Source of the DNA: an uncultured bacterium
Lineage (GTDB): Bacteria; Acidobacteriota; Thermoanaerobaculia; Multivoradales; JAHEKO01
NCBI GenBank assembly: GCA_905479655.1
Contig: CAJQNK010000066.1
Location: 1 to 63,487, forward strand
Direction: 5' to 3'
Length of the DNA: 63,487 nucleotides
Shown here: one piece after another, positions 18,260-25,842 of the stretch
Numbering within the stretch: the first letter of the stretch is position 1
Layout: each line of letters begins with the position of its first letter
Position numbers and translations under genes: made by a program
The notes under the pieces: generated by a model
Told to the model about the DNA's origin: nothing
The model's input: the letters and a program-made list of their open reading frames with translations, nothing else
Database searches by the model: none

Positions 18260-18793
18260 ATCGCCAGGCAGCAGGGAACCCCACAGCCCCGCGTCAACCA
18301 TCAGATCCGGAAGAGTCCGGTGCGCCTCATCGGTTCCGATGGCGCCCAGCTCGGGATCGTCAAGATCGAGGACGCGCGCCGTCAGGCCGAGGAGGTCGGG
18401 CTCGACCTCGTGGAGGTCGGCGCCAGCGCCGATCCGCCCGTCGTCAGGATCCTCGACTGGGGCAAGCTGAAGTACGAGAAGGAGAAGCGGGCGCGGGAGG
18501 CGAAGAAGAAGGCCCACGTCATCGAGGTCAAGGAGGTCAAGTACCGTCCGGGGATCGACACCCACGACTTCGAGCTCAAGACCAAGAGGGCCATCCGCTT
18601 CCTGAAGGAGGGGAAGAAGGTGAAGATCACCATCTTCTTCCGCTACCGGCAGCTCCGGCGCCCCGAGAACGGGGTCGAGATCCTCGACAAGGTCCTGGAG
18701 GAGGTCGGCGAGCTCGCGAAGGTCGAGTCGCGGAGTCGCCTCGAGGGTCGGAGGATGATCATGATCCTCGACCCGGTGGCGGACCCGGTCTAG
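18260..18793 (+). CDS. infC: Translation initiation factor IF-3, initiating at AUC
   Basis: 177 aa; binds the 30S subunit, blocks premature 50S joining and proofreads start-codon selection. The N-domain begins VNHQIRKSPVRLIGSDGAQLGIV; a Lys-rich linker (KYEKEKRAREAKKK) joins the C-domain, ending in EGRRMIMIL. No ATG/GTG/TTG lies before the conserved N-terminus. The codon at 18260 is ATC, 7 nt after AAAGGAG, matching the family habit of AUU/AUC/AUA starts that let IF-3 repress its own mRNA. A GTG at 18320 would delete 20 conserved residues. Unusually, rpmI and rplT do not follow: the TAG stop lies in a palindromic repeat element and then proA is on the other strand. Confidence 0.9.
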   Translation: MARQQGTPQPRVNHQIRKSPVRLIGSDGAQLGIVKIEDARRQAEEVGLDLVEVGASADPPVVRILDWGKLKYEKEKRAREAKKKAHVIEVKEVKYRPGIDTHDFELKTKRAIRFLKEGKKVKITIFFRYRQLRRPENGVEILDKVLEEVGELAKVESRSRLEGRRMIMILDPVADPV

Positions 18794-18955
18794 CAGCCCG
18801 TGGTGAAAGGCGAGACACGCTACGAGCGGCCCTCTTCTCCGGACTCTTCGTTGGGAATCTTCCCCGATTCACCGAATCGAGTGCGGATTCCCGCCTTGAT
18901 TCCGAAGAAGATTGCGCGCTCTCGCTCGCGCCCGGCTTCCACCACGGGCTGCTAG
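18790..18955. repeat. Dispersed palindromic element, complete copy 2
   Basis: 166 bp bounded by perfect 16-bp terminal inverted repeats: CTAGCAGCCCGTGGTG (18790-18805) and its complement (18940-18955). The outer arms continue as an imperfect inverted repeat of about 50 bp, and the core contains nested palindromes (TCTTCG/CGAAGA, GGGAAT/ATTCCC, CGATTC/GAATCG). 18809-18955 matches positions 1-147 with only 4 differences. The left terminus contains the infC stop codon (TAG 18791-18793). No ORF. It is a non-autonomous palindromic element, possibly functioning as a transcription terminator. Confidence 0.88.
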
Positions 18956-19075
18956 CCCAGGCGTTGCGGCGCGCGCAGCGGTGCGTCGCGGCGACGACCG
19001 TGCGGGCCGACCGGAGGCGCGGGTCCGGGGTCCTTCGACTGCGCGCCTCCGGCGCTCCGCTCAAGACGACACGAA

Positions 19076-20404
19076 TCAGAGGTCCAGCTTCCGGTGGCGG
19101 AAGCTCCGCTTGCCCAACCCGTAGTCGCCGGCGCCCTGGCCCTGGCCGCGGAGCAGCCAGCGGGTCGTGAGCAGGCCCTCCACGCCGACCGGGCCGCGGG
19201 CGTGGATGCGGCCCGTGGAGATCCCCACCTCGGCTCCCAGGCCGTAGCGGTAGCCGTCCGCGAAGCGGGTCGAGGCGTTGTGGAAGACGGAGGCCGCGTC
19301 GACGGCGGCGAGGAACCGCTCGGCGGCCTCGGCGTCGTCCGTCACGATCGCCTCGGTGTGGGAGCTGCCGTGGCGGTGGATGTGGTCGACGGCCTCGTCG
19401 AGCGATGCCACGACGCGCACGGCCAGGGTCAGGTCGCCGTACTCGGCCCGCCAGTCGTCCTCGGTAGCCGGGGAGGACTCCGGGAGGACCTCCCGAGCCT
19501 CCTCGTCGGCGCGCAGCTCGACGCCGGCCCGGGTCAGGGCCCGCCCCACCGCGGGCAGGCGGTCGAGGAAGGCGCGGTGGACCAGCAGGGTCTCGGTTGC
19601 GTTGCAGGCGGAGGGGTAGTCCGTCTTGCCGTCGACGGCCAGGCGCGCGGCCATGGTCGGGTCGGCCGCGGCGTCCAGGTAGAGGTGGCACACTCCCTCG
19701 GCGTGGCCGAGCACCGGGATGCGGGTCGACGACTGGATCGCCCGCACGAGCTCGCCCGAGCCGCGGGGGATGACCAGGTCGACCTGCCGATCCAGCTCCA
19801 GTAGCTCGGCGACGGCCTCCCGTCCCTCGACGCCCTGCACCGCGTCGGCGTCGAGCCCGCAGGTCGTCAGTGCGTCGCGCACCGTCGCCACCAGGGCGCG
19901 GTTGGAGTGCAGCGCCTCGGAGCCGCCCTTGAGCAGGACGGCGTTGCCCGAGCGCAGCGCCAGGGCGCCGATCTGGACCACCACGTCGGGGCGGCTCTCG
20001 AAGATGATGAGCAGCACGCCGAGCGGGCTCGTCACCCGCTCGAGGATCAGCCCGTCGTCGAGCTCGGTGCGCAGTGTCGGCCGGCCGACCGGATCGTCGC
20101 TGGCGGCCAGGGCGTCGACGCCCTCGCGCAGCGTCGCGATCTTGCCCGGGGTCAGGGCCAGGCGGCCGAGCAGCGGGCCGGCCAGCCCCTCCCGCTCGGC
20201 AATCTCGAGGTCGCGGCGATTGGCGGCGAGGAGGTCCTCCTGCCGTTCCGCCAACAGCCGCGAGAGCCGCCGCAGGACGTCCGAGCGCCGCTCGGCGGAG
20301 GCGCCGCCGAGTCGCCGTTGGGCGGCGCGCGCGGCGACCGCGCGCGACCTCGCGTCGGGGGCCTTCGCGTCGGGGGCTTGCGGGTCGGTGCTGGCTTCTC
20401 TCAT
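19076..20404 (-). CDS. proA: Gamma-glutamyl phosphate reductase
   Basis: 442-aa NADPH-dependent enzyme that reduces gamma-glutamyl phosphate to glutamate semialdehyde, the second step of proline synthesis. Aldehyde-dehydrogenase fold: LLIIFESRPDVV, GNAVLLKGGSEA, the IPRGSGELV segment, the active-site region GKTDYPSACNATETLL with the catalytic Cys, and AEVGISTGRIHARGPVG at the C-terminus. ATG 20404 overlaps the proB stop as ATGA and has GGAG 8 nt upstream; an ATG at 20410 is the alternative. The N-terminal residues are an A-P-D-A repeat not needed for the fold. Cytosolic; operon with proB. Confidence 0.95.
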   Translation of the reverse strand: MREASTDPQAPDAKAPDARSRAVAARAAQRRLGGASAERRSDVLRRLSRLLAERQEDLLAANRRDLEIAEREGLAGPLLGRLALTPGKIATLREGVDALAASDDPVGRPTLRTELDDGLILERVTSPLGVLLIIFESRPDVVVQIGALALRSGNAVLLKGGSEALHSNRALVATVRDALTTCGLDADAVQGVEGREAVAELLELDRQVDLVIPRGSGELVRAIQSSTRIPVLGHAEGVCHLYLDAAADPTMAARLAVDGKTDYPSACNATETLLVHRAFLDRLPAVGRALTRAGVELRADEEAREVLPESSPATEDDWRAEYGDLTLAVRVVASLDEAVDHIHRHGSSHTEAIVTDDAEAAERFLAAVDAASVFHNASTRFADGYRYGLGAEVGISTGRIHARGPVGVEGLLTTRWLLRGQGQGAGDYGLGKRSFRHRKLDL

Positions 20405-21552
20405 CGGCATCTCTCCAGGACCATCTGGTCACGGCGCACCAGGGCGCGGTTGCCGCGGCGACGGTCGGTGTCGAGCCCGTCGATCCACCCGTGGGCGGTC
20501 TTGGCGTCACAGTGCACCCGGCCGCGGCCGAGCACGCCTCCCTCCGGGGTCAGCAGCTCGACCACGTCGCCGCGGCGAAAGGTCCCGTCGATCCGGGTGA
20601 CGCCGGCGGCGAGCAGCGAGGCGTTGCGGTCGACCAGGGCGGCGACGGCGCCTTCGTCCAGGTGCAGGGCGCCTCGCGGGGTCGTGGCGTACGCCAGCCA
20701 GCGTTCCCGCGCGGTCAGGCCGGGACGCGCCGGCACCCAGGTCCCGACGTCGTCACCGGCCAGGATCGCCGGCAGGAGGCCCGGCCGGCGGCCGGTCGCG
20801 ATCACCACGTGGCAACCGGCGAACGCGGCGACCCGGGCCGCCTCCATCTTGGAGCGCATCCCGCCCCGTCCAGCGGCCGAGCCGGCGCCTCCGACCTCGA
20901 CGGATGTCGGCTCCTCGTCGAAGTCGAGACGGTGGATGAGGCCGGCGGTCGCGTCCCGCCGCGGGTCGCGTTCGAAGACGCCCTCGACGTCGGTCAGGAG
21001 CACCAGGAGGTCGGCCGCCAGCTTGGAGGCCACGAGCGCCGAGAGGCGGTCGTTGTCGCCGAAGACGCGCCGGCCGTCGCCCTCGAAGAAGGCGATCTCC
21101 TCGGTGGAGACGGCGTCGTTCTCGTTGATCACGGGCACGACGCCGCGCTCGAGCAGCGCTTGGAGCGTCGCACGCAGGTTGAGGTAGCGGCCCCGGTCGT
21201 CGAAATCGGACTGGGTCACCAGGATCTGGCCGCAGGTGAGTCCCAGGTGCGAGAGGCCCTCCTTGTACAGGTCGACGAGGCGGGTCTGCCCCACGGCGGC
21301 GCACGCCTGCCGCGTGACCGTGTCCGTGGGGATCTGCCCGAGTCCCAGCGCCTCGGCGCCGAGCCCCACGGCGCCCGAGGAGACCAGGAGCACCTCCTTG
21401 CCCTGCCGCCGCAGCGATCCGATCGCCTCGACGATGGAGAACAGGTGGGTCAGGGCGAGGCCACCGTGGTCGTGGGTCAGCACCCGGGTGCCGACCTTGA
21501 TCACGATCCTCTGGGCTGCGGTCACCTCCGGGCGAACGGCTCCGGGCTCCAC
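20401..21552 (-). CDS. proB: Glutamate 5-kinase with PUA domain
   Basis: 383 aa; ATP-dependent phosphorylation of glutamate, the first and usually proline-inhibited step of proline synthesis. Amino-acid-kinase domain (VIKVGTRVLT, LLVSSGAVGLG, VINENDAVS, FGDNDRLSALVA, GRGGMRSKMEAA) then a C-terminal PUA domain (FRRGDVVELLTPEG). The GTG at 21552 is preferred because GGGGGAGGAG lies 8 nt upstream and the protein then has family length; the frame is open to 21642, but a TATTTT -10-like hexamer (21633-21638) falls inside that extension. Overlaps proA by 4 bp, so the two are translationally coupled. Confidence 0.94.
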   Translation of the reverse strand: MEPGAVRPEVTAAQRIVIKVGTRVLTHDHGGLALTHLFSIVEAIGSLRRQGKEVLLVSSGAVGLGAEALGLGQIPTDTVTRQACAAVGQTRLVDLYKEGLSHLGLTCGQILVTQSDFDDRGRYLNLRATLQALLERGVVPVINENDAVSTEEIAFFEGDGRRVFGDNDRLSALVASKLAADLLVLLTDVEGVFERDPRRDATAGLIHRLDFDEEPTSVEVGGAGSAAGRGGMRSKMEAARVAAFAGCHVVIATGRRPGLLPAILAGDDVGTWVPARPGLTARERWLAYATTPRGALHLDEGAVAALVDRNASLLAAGVTRIDGTFRRGDVVELLTPEGGVLGRGRVHCDAKTAHGWIDGLDTDRRRGNRALVRRDQMVLERCR

Positions 21553-21682
21553 GGGCTGGGCTCCTCCCCCTGCGTCGGCCCCGCGCCGGGTCGAACCTGC
21601 CGGGGCCTTTTCGTCGGAGTGCGGCAAGAGGGAAAATACCACAGGCCGGGGGTCGCTCCGACGGCGGCCCGCCCACCCTGGC

Positions 21683-21688
21683 TAAGAT
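21683..21688 (+). promoter_or_regulatory. Predicted -10 element of the GH2 gene
   Basis: TAAGAT preceded by GGC. It overlaps an in-frame ATG at 21687, which is therefore unlikely as a start. The predicted transcript starts near 21695. Confidence 0.4.
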
Positions 21689-21743
21689 GCGGGTGTGCTC
21701 ACCGATGCTGGATCCGGAATCGAAGGGTGAGCTCGAGGATCCG

Positions 21744-24656
21744 ATGGGACCGCTCTCCCTGCCCCGAATCGCTGTCGCCGTCCTCGGCGTCGTGGCCGCC
21801 ATGGGCACCGCCGGGGGGGCCGCCGTGGAGGCCGTGGCCGAGCCCACGACGACTGAGCGCCTCGATCTCTCCGGCCGAGGCATGGACGACGCGGTCTCCT
21901 GGGAGTTCAAGGTCTCGGCCGGCCGCAGGGCGGGGGAGTGGTCGACCCTGCCGGTGCCGTCGTGCTGGGAGCTCCACGGCTTCGGCACCTACAACTACGG
22001 GCACGATGAGGATCCGTCCGACGAGGTGGGCTCCTATCGTCACGAGTTCCTCGTGCCGCCCGAGTGGGCGGGGCGCGTGGTGGAGCTCGTGTTCGACGGC
22101 GTCATGACGGACGCCGCGGTCCGGCTCAATGGGCGGGACCTGACGCCCACCCACCGGGGCGCCTTCTACCCCTTCCGTTACCGGGTCGACGAGCTTCTCG
22201 AGCTGCCCGGTCTCAACCTCCTGGAGGTCGAGGTGGCGAAACGCTCCGCGGACCGCTCCGTCAACCTCGCGGAGCGCGACGCGGACTACTGGGTGTTCGG
22301 CGGCATCTTCCGGCCGGTGTGGCTCGAGGCCCATCCCCGGCAGAGGATCGTCGACGCGGCGGTCGACGCCCGGGCCGACGGCCGTCTCAGCGTCTCGGTG
22401 GAGACCGGGGGCGTGGCGTCCGGGCCGCCGGAGGTCCGCGTCGAGGCCCGGGTCGAGACCGAGGCCGGTGAACCGCTCGGCGGGCCACTGAGCGCGAAGG
22501 TCGGGCCGGACGGCCTCGCGACCGTCGTCGGCCGCGTCGCCGGGGTCGAGCCGTGGTCGGCCGAGAGGCCGCGTCTCTACCGGCTCCGTCTGCGGCTCGT
22601 CGACGCCTCGAGCGGGTTGCTCCACCGGACCGAGGAGACGATCGGCTTCCGCACGGTCGAGGTCCGGCCGGGCGAGGGTCTCTACGTCAACGGGGTGAAG
22701 GTCATGCTGTGGGGTGTCAATCGCCACGCCTTCTGGCCGGACGCCGGCCGCACGACCAGCCCTGCGGTCAGCGCCCTGGACGTGGCCCTGATCCGCGGCG
22801 CCAACCTGAACGCCGTGCGCACGAGCCACTACCCTCCCGATCGTCACTTCCTGGAGGAGGCCGACCGCCGCGGTCTCTACGTCATCGACGAGCTGGCCGG
22901 CTGGCACGACGCCTACGAGACGGAGTTGGGCGCGGGCCTGGTGCGGGCGATGGTGCGCCGTGACCGGAACCACCCCTCCGTCGTTCTCTGGGCCAATGGC
23001 AACGAGGACGGTTGGAACCCGGAGCTGGACGACGACTTCGCCCGCCACGACCCCCAGGGTCGGACGGTGATCCACCCCCGGAGTCGCTTCGGCGGCTTCC
23101 AGACCCGTCACTACCCGAACTTCCGCGAGCTGCGCTCCCTCCTCGACGGCACGGAGTGGCGCGAGCGCTGGGAGGCGTGGCGCGACGGTCCCGCCGCCGT
23201 GATGCCGACCGAGGCCCTCCACGGCCTCTACGACGGCGGTCAGGCGGCCGGGCTCGAGGCGTTCGCGCGCCGCCTGGAGAAGTCGGAGCGGGGCGCGGGT
23301 CTGTTCCTGTGGTCGCTGTTCGACGAGGCCGTCGTGCGGAGCGACCGGGACGGGGCGTTGGACACCGACGGCAACCAGGCGGCGGACGGCTTGAGCGGAC
23401 CCTACCGTCAGCCCGAGGCGAGCTATGACGCGGTGCGGGAGATCCTCTCGCCCGTGCGTCTCCGCAGGATCGGCGGGAAGCTGGAGGTGGAGAACCGCTA
23501 CGCCTTCACGGACCTGGCGACGCTCGACTTCCGCTGGCGGCTCCTGCGCTTCCCGGAACCCGGGGAGGGCGACCCGAGGGTCGGTCCGGCGGAGCTCGCC
23601 GCGGGCAGCCTCCCCCTGGAGGGCGCTCCGGGTGAGGTCGTGACCGTCGCGCTGCCGCGCCCCGAGCTTCCGATCCGGGCGGATCTGCTCGCGGTCTCCG
23701 TCGCGGATCGCGAGGGGCGGCTCGTCGTCGAGCGGCGCTGGCCCCTGGTGACCCGGCGGAGCGTCGTGGAGCGCTGGATCGATCGGCGGGGCGGCCCGGC
23801 GCCGGCCACGCTGCGGCGGGAGGAGGGGCGGTACGTGCTGACGTCCGGCGAGGTCGAGGTGCGGATCGATGCCGCCACGGCGCGACTCCAGGCGCTCGTC
23901 CACGACGGGCACGCCCTGGGCCTCGCCGCGGGACCCCGCCCGCTGACGCCGACGGGCCGCACGGCCGTCGCGCGGCTCGACCGTCACCGAATCGTGTCGA
24001 TCGAGGCCTCGGAGGAGCGGTCCGGCGCCGTGAGGCTGCGGGCGCGGGGTGAAGGTGCGGTCGATCTCATCCAGTGGCGGCTCTACCCTTCGGGCTGGCT
24101 CCAGCTCACCTGGCAGATGCGGGCGCTGGGGCGGCGCCCCTTCGTCGGCGTCGGCTTCGACCTTCCCGAGGAGTCGGTCGAGGCCCTGACCTGGCTGGGC
24201 CCAGGCCCCTGGCGGATCTGGAACAATCGGACCGCCGGCGTGCCGCTGGGACTCTGGCGCAAGACGGCGAACGACACGGTCACCGGGCAGTCCTGGGAGT
24301 ATCCGGAGTTCCGTGGCTACCACGCCCCTCCCTGGTGGGCGACCGTCGAGACGACGGAGGGCGACCTGACGATCGTCTTCGGTCCCGGCGACCTCCATCT
24401 CCAGCTCCTCGCGCCGACGCCGTGGGACGAGCCGCGCCAGGCGACGGCCCCGTTCCCCGACGCCGGTCTCGGCTTCCTGGAGACCATCCCGGCCATGGGC
24501 ACCAAGTTTCACGCCTCCGGTGAGATGGGGCCCGCCTTCCGACCGACGGGGGGGCACGGGCTCTTCCGCGGTGAGGTCTACCTGCGCCCGGCCGCCGATC
24601 TCGAGTCCCCGACCCCCGAAGCCCAGACTCCCGAGACCCAGGCTCCCGAGCCGTGA
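21744..24656 (+). CDS. Secreted glycoside hydrolase family 2 (beta-galactosidase/glucuronidase-like)
   Basis: 970 aa from the chosen start. Signal peptide (about 1-32), sugar-binding beta-sandwich (SCWELHGFGTYNYG), immunoglobulin-like domain, TIM barrel with RTSHYPPDRHFLEEADRRG, the acid/base Glu in VVLWANGNED (about residue 421) and a probable nucleophile in VMPTEALHG. Further C-terminal beta domains resemble LacZ small-chain architecture (GPGPWRIWNNR), suggesting beta-galactosidase-type activity on plant or host glycans; exact specificity is not determinable. ATG 21744 has GAGGATCCG upstream and immediately precedes the signal sequence. A T-P-E/A-Q repeat tail ends the protein. Its stop overlaps the GTG of the class II aldolase gene. 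Confidence 0.88.
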   Translation: MGPLSLPRIAVAVLGVVAAMGTAGGAAVEAVAEPTTTERLDLSGRGMDDAVSWEFKVSAGRRAGEWSTLPVPSCWELHGFGTYNYGHDEDPSDEVGSYRHEFLVPPEWAGRVVELVFDGVMTDAAVRLNGRDLTPTHRGAFYPFRYRVDELLELPGLNLLEVEVAKRSADRSVNLAERDADYWVFGGIFRPVWLEAHPRQRIVDAAVDARADGRLSVSVETGGVASGPPEVRVEARVETEAGEPLGGPLSAKVGPDGLATVVGRVAGVEPWSAERPRLYRLRLRLVDASSGLLHRTEETIGFRTVEVRPGEGLYVNGVKVMLWGVNRHAFWPDAGRTTSPAVSALDVALIRGANLNAVRTSHYPPDRHFLEEADRRGLYVIDELAGWHDAYETELGAGLVRAMVRRDRNHPSVVLWANGNEDGWNPELDDDFARHDPQGRTVIHPRSRFGGFQTRHYPNFRELRSLLDGTEWRERWEAWRDGPAAVMPTEALHGLYDGGQAAGLEAFARRLEKSERGAGLFLWSLFDEAVVRSDRDGALDTDGNQAADGLSGPYRQPEASYDAVREILSPVRLRRIGGKLEVENRYAFTDLATLDFRWRLLRFPEPGEGDPRVGPAELAAGSLPLEGAPGEVVTVALPRPELPIRADLLAVSVADREGRLVVERRWPLVTRRSVVERWIDRRGGPAPATLRREEGRYVLTSGEVEVRIDAATARLQALVHDGHALGLAAGPRPLTPTGRTAVARLDRHRIVSIEASEERSGAVRLRARGEGAVDLIQWRLYPSGWLQLTWQMRALGRRPFVGVGFDLPEESVEALTWLGPGPWRIWNNRTAGVPLGLWRKTANDTVTGQSWEYPEFRGYHAPPWWATVETTEGDLTIVFGPGDLHLQLLAPTPWDEPRQATAPFPDAGLGFLETIPAMGTKFHASGEMGPAFRPTGGHGLFRGEVYLRPAADLESPTPEAQTPETQAPEP

Positions 24657-25351
24657 CCCCCGACCCCTGTCCCACCACCCGCGCCGCCGCGGCGACCGAG
24701 GGCGTCGTCAAGTTCCACTGCGAGCACGACGACGGAGTGCTCGATCCGCGGCTCTACGGCGAGGTCGTCTGCCGCCTCGTCGCCTGGCGCGAGATCCTGG
24801 CGCTGACCGGCCTGGTGGGCCGCGATCCGGAGCGCTACGGCGGCGCGGCCTACGGCAACGTGAGCGCCCGGGTGGGCCGGCCCTCGGCGGGCCGGGGTCG
24901 CCGCGCCTTCCTCGTGACGGGCACCGGCACCTCCGGGAAGCGCCGCCTGGGTCTCTCCGACTTCGCCCGCGTCGACCGTTGGGAGACCGAGGCCAACCGG
25001 GTGCGGAGCCGGGGGCCGGTCCGGCCCTCGTCGGAGTCCATGAGCCACGGCGCCGCCTACGATCTGGGTCCCTGGGTGCGCTGCGTCTTCCACGTCCACA
25101 GTCCGGTGCTGTGGCGTCGGGCGGAAGCCCTCGGCCTCCCCGTCACCTCCCCCTCGGTGCCCTACGGCACCCCGGCCATGGCCCGGGAGGTCGAGCGCCT
25201 CGGCTCCTCCGGCCTCGTCCAGTCCCGCCCGTTGCTGGCGATGGGCGGCCACGAGGACGGCCTCCTGGCCTTCGGGCGCTCGCCGGAGGAGGTGGGGAAG
25301 CTCCTGCTCGAATGGCTGGCGCGGGCGTACGAGGCGGAGTGCCGGGCGTAG
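24653..25351 (+). CDS. Class II aldolase/adducin family protein
   Basis: 232 aa starting at GTG 24653, overlapping the GH2 stop (GTGA). Shows AYGNVSARVG and LVTGTGTSGKRRLGLSDFARVD of the fold and the metal-binding VFHVHSPVLW (His-x-His), with a third His in MGGHEDGLLAFG. Members are Zn-dependent aldolases or epimerases for phosphosugars (fuculose, ribulose) or methylthioribulose dehydratases; I cannot assign a substrate. The strict coupling to GH2 suggests sugar catabolism, although one product is secreted and this one is cytosolic. A decayed MBL-fold fragment follows in the same frame. Confidence 0.82.
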   Translation: MTPDPCPTTRAAAATEGVVKFHCEHDDGVLDPRLYGEVVCRLVAWREILALTGLVGRDPERYGGAAYGNVSARVGRPSAGRGRRAFLVTGTGTSGKRRLGLSDFARVDRWETEANRVRSRGPVRPSSESMSHGAAYDLGPWVRCVFHVHSPVLWRRAEALGLPVTSPSVPYGTPAMAREVERLGSSGLVQSRPLLAMGGHEDGLLAFGRSPEEVGKLLLEWLARAYEAECRA

Positions 25352-25375
25352 GGTGCGCCGCAGGGTCCGGCGTTG

Positions 25376-25708
25376 GTGTTCCGAAACCGGCACGCCCTCG
25401 GCATGCTGGTCGCCTACCTCCCGGGGAGCGATCTGATGTTCGTGAGCGACCTCGTGACTCCGGAGCCGCTGGAGGTCTAACCTCGTGACTCCCACCGGTA
25501 CCTCGATCGTTGGTTCGCCATCTGGCTCGAGCGCAGCGAGTTGGCGCCGGAACGCACCTTCTCCATGCACGGGAACCCCTTCGTCACCCCCCTCCAATTC
25601 GACCGGGCCCTGGACCGGGTCGACCGCGACGGAAACCCCATGCCGCAGCGGTGGGAACCAGACCCCGCCCTCTCGGCGGAAGAGAACGAGCCCGAGCCCG
25701 ACTCGTAG
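25376..25708 (+). pseudogene. Remnant of an MBL-fold metallo-hydrolase (C-terminal part)
   Basis: One reading frame can be followed from 25352 to TAG 25706-25708, interrupted by TAA at 25478-25480. The first part reads GMLVAYLPGSDLMFVSDLV, the typical C-terminal strand of metallo-beta-lactamase-fold proteins (usually HxDGMLVAYLP...FVSDL). The second part reads RYLDRWFAIWLER...TFSMHGNPF, also plausible coding. The N-terminal metal-binding HxHxDH half is absent. It is in frame with the preceding aldolase stop. The 134 bp after it (25709-25842) contain a duplicated CCCTGATCGG and no gene I can support. Confidence 0.6.
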
Positions 25709-25842
25709 ATCCGTCGAGGCCTCCGCGAGATGGCTGGCACTTCGATAGCCCTGATCGGCCCTGATCGGCAGCGGCGGCAGGACTCTGATCGACGCGGCCC
25801 TGCCCGTCCTTCGGGAGCACGAGGGTCCGGACGGTCCCCGGG

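Noticed and set aside
13759..18297. 1512-codon open frame extending the ligase fusion upstream
   Set aside because: The sequence before ATG 16602 is Arg/Pro/Gly-rich shadow of the P-loop gene; the ACP domain begins naturally at 16602.
18956..19075. Small ORF between the palindromic element and proA
   Set aside because: The reading frames are short and Arg-rich, with no ribosome-binding site or recognisable motif; I see only non-coding GC-rich sequence.
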